A stretch of 64,000 nucleotides of DNA from Opitutia bacterium (GTDB taxonomy: Bacteria > Verrucomicrobiota > Verrucomicrobiia > Opitutales > Seribacteraceae), in the NCBI GenBank assembly GCA_002730975.1, contig PCBO01000152.1, forward strand, positions 1 to 64,000, read 5' to 3'. The position numbers and the translations under genes are program-made. Positions 19,866-30,500 of the stretch are shown here, one piece after another. A model generated the notes under the pieces. That model was not told where the DNA came from. It saw only the letters and a program-made list of their open reading frames with translations, and made no database searches. How positions within the stretch are numbered: position 1 is the first letter of the stretch; each line of letters opens with the position of its first letter.

Positions 19866-20549
19866 TCAAATTTCCACGGTTGAGCGCTGCATGACCATGC
19901 TCACATCCTCGATGGCTTCGATAGCTTCGAGATCGACGATCAGGTCGGATTTTCCGGACGGATCCAGCAGGCGAACCTGGTAGGAGTGCTCAACAGCCTC
20001 TCCCTGAATGGCTTCACGCATGGCGACCATGTTGACTGAAGAAGTGTGGCGTTCAAAGACCTCACGGGTTAATGCTTCTCCAGATTCTCCTTTGGGTAAA
20101 ATAAAGCGAACCAGTCCCTCGAATGAACGGCGAGAGGCAAAGGGCGAGTAGTGCAGAAAAAGTACGGCGAAACAGAAAAACACCGGTCCTATTATGGCGA
20201 CGTCAACAACTTGAGCTCCAGCGGCGATGCCTGAGGCGAGACTGGCGAATAAAAAAATAATGTCGCGGGGATCACGGATGGGCGTGCGGAAGCGAATGAG
20301 GGCGAGGGCTCCGAGAATGCCGAGACCCCGGGCTAGATTGTTGCCTATTGCTATGATCATTATGCAGGCCACGATAGAGGCGAGCGCAATGGTTTGCACA
20401 AAAGTGCGAGAGTAAGAGTAACCTGTGTGCGTTCGTTGATAGACGGCGGCTAACAACAGCGACATGACAAAGCTGAGCAGGAGGGAGAAGAGAATCTGCA
20501 AAGGACTAAACGCCCGAGCGGGTCCCAATGCGTTAAAAATCGCTTCCAT
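19866..20549 (-). CDS. DUF4956 membrane protein
   Basis: A 227-residue protein with four to five transmembrane helices in the first ~140 residues and a cytoplasmic C-terminal domain. The DUF4956 signature GNNLARGLGILGALALIRFRTPIRDPRDI is plain (cited in pieces: GNNLARGLGI, ALIRFRTPIRDPRDI). The start is taken at ATG 20549, overlapping the end of the VTC gene by 17 bases, which indicates translational coupling. To my recollection, DUF4956 genes often sit beside VTC polyphosphate polymerases and CotH-kinase proteins in bacteria, and all three are present here. Function is unknown; a role as membrane partner of the polymerase or as part of an export path is plausible. Confidence 0.85.
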   Translation of the reverse strand: MEAIFNALGPARAFSPLQILFSLLLSFVMSLLLAAVYQRTHTGYSYSRTFVQTIALASIVACIMIIAIGNNLARGLGILGALALIRFRTPIRDPRDIIFLFASLASGIAAGAQVVDVAIIGPVFFCFAVLFLHYSPFASRRSFEGLVRFILPKGESGEALTREVFERHTSSVNMVAMREAIQGEAVEHSYQVRLLDPSGKSDLIVDLEAIEAIEDVSMVMQRSTVEI

Positions 20550-21300
20550 CTTCGTAGGAACAGTTCTCAGAGACATCAGAATAGGCACTGCCTCGAAATA
20601 GGGACTCTAATCTCATAGCAGTTGAATACTTACAAAACCCAGTGTTCACGAGATCAAAACGTTCAACCATTTCCGCCATCCACTCGGGGAATTCGGTTTC
20701 GGACTTCAGTTCTAGAATCTGTCCAGGGTATTCGCGGGACAAGGATGTTTGGGTGTCCATCGTGTACCAACGAGCGGATAAGGGTGGGAATGTCCAAGAA
20801 CCTCGAGCGGGTCGATAGCGAAGGCGTCGATCGATGGTTACGCGGGCATAGCGTTCGCTAATACCTTTATAGGACTCTCGGACATAGTTGACGTAGACAA
20901 ACGGTCTTGCGCCTATCTCCCGCACGAGCCGAACGAACTCAAGATAATTCATATTCTCTGCTTCGTTTGCAAAAGGGATAATCCTTGTGGGATGTAAAAT
21001 GTTTTCCTTTGAAAAGTCTTTTGGCTGCAAGACTGCGCGACTCTTCAGAATCATAATGTTAATTTTTCGTTTGATTTCCAAAAAATATGGGCATTCGTTG
21101 CCTGATCCATATGTGCGTATTCGTAATTTAAAACGAGTTCTAGCCTTCCGTTCTTTAGCGTAATGAAGGGTTGCGTTTGCCGCATCTAGTTGAAGAGTGG
21201 TAACTAGGTACTCGGGAATGTTCCCGTTGGAATGCTCATCCTCGTAAACGAATGGGCGAATAAACCGTCGAATCTCTGGAACTTGCTCCGGGGTGACCAC
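20533..21300 (-). CDS. VTC-domain polyphosphate polymerase
   Basis: At least 255 residues of the VTC (triphosphate-tunnel) fold, which makes polyphosphate from nucleotide triphosphate. Tunnel motifs are visible in order: RTRFKLRIRTYG, YFLEIKRKIN, VNYVRESYKG, VTIDRRLRYRP, ILELKSETEFPEWM and GFCKYSTAMRLE. The first usual start codon is GTG 21300, but the frame stays open for another 32 codons upstream and encodes DRYECKYVV, the conserved N-terminal strand of the fold. The true protein therefore probably starts further upstream at an ATA, ATT or ATC codon (21324, 21375 or 21366). First gene of the operon with DUF4956, HlyD and TolC, divergent from the giant CotH protein. Confidence 0.85.
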   Translation of the reverse strand: MVTPEQVPEIRRFIRPFVYEDEHSNGNIPEYLVTTLQLDAANATLHYAKERKARTRFKLRIRTYGSGNECPYFLEIKRKINIMILKSRAVLQPKDFSKENILHPTRIIPFANEAENMNYLEFVRLVREIGARPFVYVNYVRESYKGISERYARVTIDRRLRYRPARGSWTFPPLSARWYTMDTQTSLSREYPGQILELKSETEFPEWMAEMVERFDLVNTGFCKYSTAMRLESLFRGSAYSDVSENCSYEDGSDF

Positions 21301-21318
21301 ATATTTGCACTCGTAGCG

Positions 21319-21552
21319 ATCTATTTGTCGGTCACTTGTTGGGATAGATGCTTGTGGACTAGTGATAGTAAGAATTTTGTGTTGAAGTTTATAATCTCAA
21401 ACGAGTAACGAGGGATTGCAAAATTTTAATCAAGCTCACAAACTGATTAAGAAAATGTTATTATGGGAAAAACACGATACTTCTCAAGCAAATCGTTTGA
21501 TGGGAGCAAAGGTCTCTTTTCTCAGAGACTCTGCCTGTAACTTCATACTGTT
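21319..21552. promoter_or_regulatory. Divergent intergenic region between the VTC operon and the giant gene
   Basis: An AT-rich stretch that must carry the promoters for both the minus-strand VTC operon and the plus-strand giant gene. The right half of the minus-strand N-terminal extension (up to the in-frame TGA at 21397-21399) lies within it. I could not pick convincing -35/-10 boxes or an operator. Confidence 0.4.
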
Positions 21553-24500
21553 TTGCCCAATGACGAACCATCTTATCGTCTATCCCTCTTGAAAAAAACT
21601 GCAAATAGTTGGATTAGATGGCGAACACTCGTTCTTGCATTCTCGGTGGCTCTTAGTCCCAGCTCGTCTTTCGGCGAAGCCATGTTGCAATACTTCAACA
21701 CTAGCTGGGCCGAGATCACTAACAGGATGCCCGAATTAGCGGAAGCGGGCTACTCTTCGCTTTGGCTACCCCCGCCGACGAAGGGAAGCGGTGCACTCTC
21801 GGTCGGTTACGACCTGTGGGACCCGTTTGATCTTGGTGGACGAGAGCAACGAGGTACTTTCCAAACGCGATATGGTACTGAGTCGGAACTGCATCGATTA
21901 ATAGAAATGGCTCATAGGTTTGGCATTCGAGTGTATTTCGACAATATCATGAATCACCGTGCTTTTGACGTTCCCGGTTACAACGAGCACGCTCCCGAAG
22001 ACTTGTATCCGGGAATGCGTCCCGAGGATTTTCACATTAGACGAACCTCTGACGGACTTTATCGAAAATGGGATAATGTTCGCGAATGGTGGAGCGAGTG
22101 GCAGGTACAAAACCTCGGACTTGCAGATCTAATCGATATTGCGGCGGAACCTGGAATAACCAATCGGAACTTCGGCGAGTGGGAAGGCGCTACGGCGGAG
22201 AAGATCAAGTTTCTTCGACATCCCGATAATCCGGAATTCTATTGTTACGATGCAAACGGCAGCTACGTCGGTTTTGGAAAGGACAACGGGCTCACGGTTG
22301 AATACCTCGCTCAACATGAGGCCTTTTACTCGGAATACGTTGAGCTTTATCTAAACCGAGCTGCTCGTTGGCTTCTAGACCGTACAAAGGCCGATGGTTT
22401 ACGATTGGATGCCGTTAAGCATATACCGGCCGATTTTTTTGGCGCCACTTTTGGAGCAGATAGAGATCGTAGCAACTACGGTTACCTTGGGCAGGCTCAG
22501 GAGCAATTCAACCTTACTCGAGGTTTTTCGGATTGGGATAACCATCGAGATACCGTCTTCGATACCGAGCGTCCGAGGGATGACGCCATGATGTTCGGTG
22601 AACACCTTGGATCTCCCCCAGCGGTCGAAGATTACATCAATGCAGGTATGCGTCTTCTTGATAATGACCTTCGCCATCATCTAAATAGCCAGCTTGGAAA
22701 TCCATGGGGCACCTTGGCTGGAATGGATGAATCCGGAAGCCATGGTTTTGCGACGGGTTCTTCAGTTATGCACGCCCAAAGCCACGATAGCGATTTTGCC
22801 GCGCGTCGTGAGTTGCAACACGCTTTTTACCTTACTCGTGGAGGAATCGGAATAATTTACTCGGACGGCAACCATAAGGCAGGTCTTCTCAAAGGAAGCG
22901 GAGGAGCTTTTCCACGCCATGCAAACACCAATTTCCTGGGTCAATTTGGAGACAACCGGATTCCTAATCTCCTATATTTTCACGAACACTTTGTCAGGGG
23001 GTATCAAGTGGGGCGCTGGAGCGATGGCGACGTAGTGGTTTACGAACGAGTAGACAAGCGAGATAATCCCGGCATGTCCGATTCCGCAGGTACGGTCGGA
23101 CTTATTATGATTAACGATAATTACTCAAGTGGTCAGGCGCGGGTTTTTAACACAGGCTTTTTCGCTGACGCCGGAACTGACAATGACGCTTACCTCTATA
23201 ATTATTCATCCTATGGTGGAGGCTTTTACCAGTATGCCAGTAATTTAAGCCAGGTGGTGATTCCTGCAGGGGGCTATTTCCTGTTTTCCTGGAGGAGCCC
23301 GGAACCCTCGGACCTGTGGGAATCAGTGGGAGGGCACCCCTTGAGCATTTTACAAGATGGCTTAGAAGTGGAAACCATTTCGGTTAGAAGAACTGACGGG
23401 GCTGATGGTGATCCCGCTTTCAATCCTTATGGCGTATCCGATGCCAACCAAACTGACTTTTCTTATTTATGGAAAGTGCCAAGGGTAACTAATGGCAAGA
23501 ACTTGAAGTTCGTAGTTCGGGCCGATGGTTCGGCTGAGAATATTTTACTGAATATCGATGGAGGACTTGACGTTAATGGTAACGGCCGACGGGACAATCC
23601 GCCTGCACTTGCCTCTGATGTTTACCTTGGATTCGAGCAAATGGATTTCGTCGGAAGACAAGGGCCGGAAAAATTTGCCGCCGGCGACATAAGTCGCAAC
23701 ATGATAGGATCCGTAGGGGCAGAAACCTATTGGTGGTCTGCCGATAACGGTTCTTTCTTCACCGTGAAGGGTGGTTCCGGGTCAGATTCATATGAAAATT
23801 ATACCGCCCATTGGGCGTATCACGCCCCAGAGCAAAACAATGACCAAGGGGAAAAGCAGTTTAAGGTTACGGGAAATTCGGCTACTGTTTGGGTGAAAGT
23901 AGGCTACAGCCTTGAGGTTAACCAAGCTCGCCTTTACCATGTTTCTGACGGCAGTAACCCTGAGGGAGCCGGGGGCAGCGGTATCGGTGCGACGCAAGTT
24001 ACCTCTTTTGCCTTCTCTCACTCCGACGTACAAGAACCTACCGTCGATTGGTGGAAAGCCTCCGTTCCTTTGCCCGACTCAGGAATCTTCAAATACAAGA
24101 TAGGTGTATATCGTAACGAGTTGAACGGTGCTTCGTTGGCCAGCGTTTTTCCGAAAAACGAGTCCTCCGTGGTTCTCAAAAAGAAGATGCTAACGACCTT
24201 CGAGGTAGACGGTTTTGATGCCGAAGCAATTGAGTATTATCCGCACCGCGACTATGGTGAAAAGGTGACTGGTCTGAAGGAGGGTTTTCATTTTGTGAAG
24301 GGACGGGCTTTCCTTAGTCGACTGGGGGAAGCCTCCATTTATAACACTTTTTCGCGTACCATTTACTACGATAGCAAGCGTCCCGAGGGTTCGGTCACAT
24401 TTCCCGGTGTAGACGGTGAGGAATTATTCGGTTCCGAATACGGGTTCGTTGTTCGCAGTGATTCGAGCGTTACCGAAGTGCTTTTCCATATTGATGATAA

Positions 24501-27500
24501 TGATCCGACTAACGATGATGGTCAGACTGGTGCTTTCAACGGCAACGGGGAAACCGGTGATGGAAATTCAAGTGCTTGGGCTCACGCTGAAGAAATGACT
24601 TCTCGACAAGATCTCGATGCCAGTCATCCTAAAGAATGGCGTTTCAGTTATCGCAATGTGCCATCAGGAGGAGAGGACGCCACGGTGCGGATAGCCCTCA
24701 GGGAGGCCTCCTCCTCAACCGATTTGACGCTTGGCGAAGAAGATGGTCACTTCCGCATACTAGAGCGAAAAGTGAAGACTAGCGGTCCCAGTCATCGACT
24801 CTTCCTGACTTGGCCTCAGCGAGACGGTGACAAGGTTGGGAAGGACTATATTATTAAGACTTACCTAAGTTCCGAACTCGTCAATGGTCGAAGTGATGCC
24901 GATATTATCGCCAACTTAACCGTCAGCATTGACGCATCTATGATCCAAGAGGCTCCTCATGCCTCCGCCGCAGTCCAAGACATCTCCAGTGCATGGGTGG
25001 AAAGAAACGTGGTCCCGGGGTTGGCTGCGCTCGCCTACAAGCTTCCCATCCTAAGGAACCCGGTGGGGGCTCCGGACGATTTTCGTCAGACCATCATTGT
25101 GGACTACAAGGATGCCGAGGCGGGCGTCGACTTGCGCACTATACGTACTGTCGTCACAGACTTCGTAAGTCACGGTGCTGTCAAGCCTATCCTTACTGTC
25201 AACGGGGTTTCTGCCGACTACACGACCACCAATCTGTTTTTGGACGAGGTTAAGGGAGAAAAGGAAACTTTGGAAGTCATTCTCGAGGTGCCTCACGTGA
25301 AGGTAGCGGAAGTCTACACCAACCTAAACAACCGCGATCTTGCTACTGTGGACTCGAACAAAGACGGTATCGAAGACGGGATTCAGCCACCGGGCCGTGA
25401 TTCAGTTTCGTTGGTTAACAACAACGGTTACTATCAAGTGCATACAATGACTTTCGACTCCAATCGCGGCGATGCGGGAGCATGGGTCTGCCAGCTTAAT
25501 GCTCGCAAGACAGGGGCCTATCGCTTGTCCGCACGCTTCAAGTTGGAGAACGATGCCGATGTCTGGCACTGGTACACGAGCGATGGGCGTCGCGATCACG
25601 CGGTAGTTGTTACTCCGAAGAAGGTTCGTGGGGCCGTCATGTACGAACTGAACCCGCTCACTGTTGATGCCACTGGAGACACTTTCGAGAGTAGAAGTAC
25701 CTTCGATGACTTGCACGACGAGAACCGCTGGAATCTTCAATACCTTAAGGGAATTGGCGCAAATTGGCTCTGGTTTCAACCCATCCATCCCCGTGGAGTC
25801 GACGGCCGCGAAAATATCAATGGTCAACCCTATGACCCAGGTAGTCCCTACGCGGTAAAGAACTTCTTCGAGGTGATGCCGCAACTGAGTCGTGCCAACA
25901 ACCGGCCCGCCGCCATGCAGGCTTTTAAGGATTTCGTAACAGCGGCTGATGCAGAGGGAATAAGTGTCATGGTGGATGCTCCCTTCAATCATGTTGCGTG
26001 GGATGCTGAACTGGACGAGGAAGGGGTGGCAATCTTCGATACGGGCCTCCCCGAAGATGAAATTCGAAAGATACTCCCTGGTTTCTTTTCTCGTAAAGAT
26101 GATTATGGCTTTCCCGCCCGTGACGAAAACGAAATTGCTACGGCTCCCGACCGCGACGACTTCGGTAAGTGGGAGGACGTCAAGGATGTCTACTTCGGCA
26201 ACTACTCGGCTCTCGTTCAGGGTAACGATCCAGCCGAACGAAACTCTCATCAGAATGAGGAGGATGCCTTCGACTACGCCGGCGAAGGTTGGAATGATCT
26301 TACCCGAAGGACTTGGAGGTACTTCGCCTCCTATGTTCCCTATTGGTTGGAGAAGACCGGCCTGCCTCCAGGACAGCCACTCAGCGTTCAAGCCCAAACG
26401 GGTATCGATGGCCTTCGGGCTGACTTTGGTCAAGGTTTGCCACCCCAGCTCTGGGAGTACGTTATCAATGTGGCTCGCTCCCGCAAATGGAGTTTCGTAT
26501 TCATGTCGGAGGCTCTGGACGGTGGGGCGGTCACCTATCGTTCGAGTCGACACTTCGACGTCCTGAATGAAAACATCGCCTTCGCTCTAAAGTCCTCCTC
26601 CAAACCTAGTGACTATCATGCGGCCTTCGAAAACCGCCGTACGGTCTACGGAGACAGTCTCGTACTTCTGAACAACGTCTCCCATGATGAGGAGAACCTT
26701 CACGACCCCTGGCAAGCATTCATTCGTTATGCTGTCTCAAGTACCAATGATGGCGTCCCTATGCTCTTCATGGGGCAGGAACTGGGTATCTCCCGCACCT
26801 ATGGATTCAGTCACTATGAGACCAATTTCGGCAAGCAGGTGCCCCACTTCAAACGATACAATTCGATGCAACCAATTTGGGATAATGCGGACTTCGGTTT
26901 GGATCAGCTTTACAATGCCTATGCGAGTATAGGACGAGCACGATCTAGTAGTCCCGCCTTAAGTTCCCCTAATCGCTATTTTCTCAACGACCTATCCACC
27001 AACGCGCCGCACGGAAAAATCCATGCAACAGCCAAATGGGAGAAATCTGTGTCCTCGCCCAGTACCTCAGATCTCCTCCTCACCTTCGTTAATCTGGAGC
27101 GCGATAATCAGCAGGCGGGTACCTTCGACTTAAGTCCGGGTGGAGACGACACGCTCTTCGGACTCGAGAAGGACCACCTTTACAATGTCTCCAACTTGGC
27201 CGCCTTTCAGGTTGAGTCGAAGGACTCGTTTCTCTGGACGCAGGCTCGATCCGGGCATGACTTGCTTGAGAACGGCATCTTCGTTCTCTTAAATCCGGTG
27301 CCCTCCGATCCAGAGGGTTGGGCGAATACTCCATACGAGGCCCAATTTTTAAAGGTACACGACCTTTCCGTTTCTCTGCTTGAAATGAACGCTACAACTG
27401 GAGGGAGCATGAAAGGTGCTGGAAGTTACTCATACGGCAGTCATGCAAACATTGAGGCGACTGCGGAACCTGGATACGCCTTCGATGGGTGGCTTGGTGC

Positions 27501-30500
27501 CGGGGTTGTTACCCCGTCCGCTACCCACACGACCATATCCATGACCGAACCTCGTTCAGTAACCGCCACTTTTCGTTTTACCGGTGACCCGGGGAACATG
27601 CCGACCATTTCGGAATTTATGGCATCGAACGACAAGACCCTATTTTCCGCTTCGGGAGATTCGGATGACTGGATTGAGATTCACAATCCAAGTACAAATT
27701 CTATAGATTTGAGCGATTGGTACCTGACCAACGACCCCGCTAACCCAGCTATGTGGCGCTTCCCTGTTGGAACCATTCTCGAGGGGAATGATCGCCTCGT
27801 TGTCTTCGCCTCTGGTTTAGGTCCGGCAGCAAACGCAAGTGCGGTTTCAACTCGTGCTTCCGACCTTCTTGCTCATTGGACTTTCGACGAGGGGAGCGGT
27901 ACGCGTACCGCAGATCAGAGCGGCAACAACCACGACATCTCAAGTATCGGTGGTGCGACTTGGACCGACGGAAAGTTCGGTAAGGCGTTTTTCTACGAGG
28001 GAGGTTCGACTGCTCTGCCCTTGGCTGCCCATCCTCCAGCATCGGGCACCGAATTCTCCATATCTTTCTGGAGTTATGGTGACCCTGTTGAATTACCTGG
28101 CAAGAATACCAGCATCATCGAGTCTGGCGGGCTGAGTGGTCGTATTTTGAATATTCATTTCCCTTGGAGCAACGGTAATGTCTACTGGGACGTCGGGGAT
28201 GGTGGTTCCGACCGGATTAACACAGCTATTGACGATAGTTACCTGTTGGGAAAGTGGTCGCATTGGGTATTTGTGCACAACCGGACTACGGGAAATCAGA
28301 AATTTTACCTAAACGGTTCGGAAGAAATTTCAGCTTCGGGTAGAACTCGACAACTTGGAACAGTAAATCGATGGTATCTTGGATCCAACCTTAATGGTAA
28401 CAGTTCCTATTGGTACGGCAAAGTGGATGACCTTCGGGTGTACGGGGTGGAACTTTCCAGTTCCGACGTCAAGTCAATCTATCGTGAGAACCCTTGGCGT
28501 ACGCACACGACCTTTAAGCTCGATGCTTCAGGAGGTTACCTCGCACTCATGAAAAGCGACGCTACAGTTGGCAAAATTGTCAACTATTCAAAACAGGTAG
28601 AGGACTACTCCTACGGCATACCTTCCAATAAGGTTCTTCCCTCTGATTCCTATCTCAAGTCGGCAACGCCAGGTAAGGAGAACGAAGAGGGGTTCCTGGG
28701 TTTCGTTGCAGATACTAAGTTCAATGTAGATCGTGGGTTTTTCGTAAGTCCTTTTACTCTCTCAATAACCACAGCCACTTCTGGAGCTACTATTCGATAC
28801 ACTACCGATGGTTCAACTCCGTCTGCTTCTAACGGGAATGTATATACGACTCCCTTCCCTATAACCACCACCACCATCGTACGGGCCATTGCCACAAAGC
28901 CGGACTATGTTGCGACCGACGTAGACACCCAGAGTTATTTCTTTCCCGAAGATGTTATTCGCCAGTCAGCCGACGGCTTTACTCCGATCGGGTGGCCCGC
29001 CACCGGTGCAGTAAACAGCCAGAAGATGGTCTACGGGATGGACCCCGACATTGTGGATGGTTTTAATACTCCTGAGGAAGTGAAAGAAGCTCTGTTTGCT
29101 CTTCCCACGCTATCTATTGCAACCGAGTTGGATAACTTATTCGGACAATCGAACGGAATCTACGTTAACGCAAGGAACGATGGTCGATCTTGGGAAAGGC
29201 CAATGTCTCTTGAACTTATTCATCCGAAAGGAAGTAAAGGATTCCAAATCAATGCAGGGATGCGAATCAGAGGAGGATACAGTCGGAGCGCAAATAATCC
29301 GAAGCATTCATTCCGTATCTTCTTTCGGAGCGAATATGGACAAGGCAATTTGCATTACCCCATGTTCGAGGACGAGGGTGTGGAGGAGTTCGACAAGTTC
29401 GACCTCCGTACTTCGCAGAATTACTCGTGGGCCTTCGGGGGGCCTGCTCACAATACCATGGTTCGTGAGGTCTGGAGCCGCGATACCCAGTCCGCCATGG
29501 GGCAGCCCTACACACGAAGTCGCTACTATCACCTTTACCTTAATGGAGTTTATTGGGGAATCTACATGACTCAAGAGCGTGTCAGCGGTACCCTCTGCGA
29601 ATCCTACCTTGGAGGCGAAAAGAGCGACTATGATACAGTCCACCAAGACAGTTCCAGGCAAATTAACGCCACAGGCGGGAATTTGGAAGCTTACGACCGC
29701 CTTTGGCAGCGAACCATTGACGGATGGACGGACAACGACGATTATTTCCAAGCCCAAGGCCTTGGTGTGGATGGCAAGGCTCGAAACCCTGACTTTGAGA
29801 ATCTTCTGAATGTCGACAACCTCATCGACTACATGCTTATTGTCTACTACAACGGCGATCGAGATGGTCCAGCCTCCCGCTACACCACTCCTCGGGTGAA
29901 CAACTACTACGCCTTTTACAATAGGGCCAACCCCGATGGCTGGAAGTTTCCGGCTCACGACATGGAGCACTCTCTAGGGCGAGGCGAGAACAACATGGTA
30001 ACTCCACTGGCCAGCGACCATCAAGACCGAGATGAAAAAAAGTACTTTACCGCTCACTTTCTTCACGAACAACTTACCTCCAATCAGGAATACGTTATTC
30101 GTTTTGCAGATCGCTTTTATCTGAGACATTTTAACGATGGGGTCCTGTCGGAAGAAAATTCAAAAGCCCGAATTGCGTTTCGTTCGTCCCAGATTGACAA
30201 GGCTATCATCGCAGAATCCGCACGCTGGGGAGACACTAAGTCCGGTATCCCAAAGAATCGCAATGACTGGGTGAACAATGTGAAAATGGTCACCGACTGG
30301 ATGGTGGGGCGCAATGCCGTCGTCTTGAATCAACTGCGTACTACGCGGATCAATGCGAATTCCTCCTTTTGGTACCCGAGTATCGATCCACCGGGTTTCA
30401 GTCAACACGGCGGACAAGTGAGCTCCTCCTTCCGCCTTAGTATGTCTGATTCCAATTTGGCTCCAGTCACCATCCATTATACTCTTGACGAATCCGATCC

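Noticed and set aside
25402-26553. A 383-codon open frame on the minus strand inside the second GH13 domain
   Set aside because: It lies entirely within a clearly coding, motif-bearing region on the plus strand; its translation shows no domain, signal or repeat, so it is a shadow frame.
29308-29970. A 220-codon minus-strand frame inside the CotH domain
   Set aside because: The plus strand encodes the conserved CotH kinase here; the antisense product has no recognisable features.
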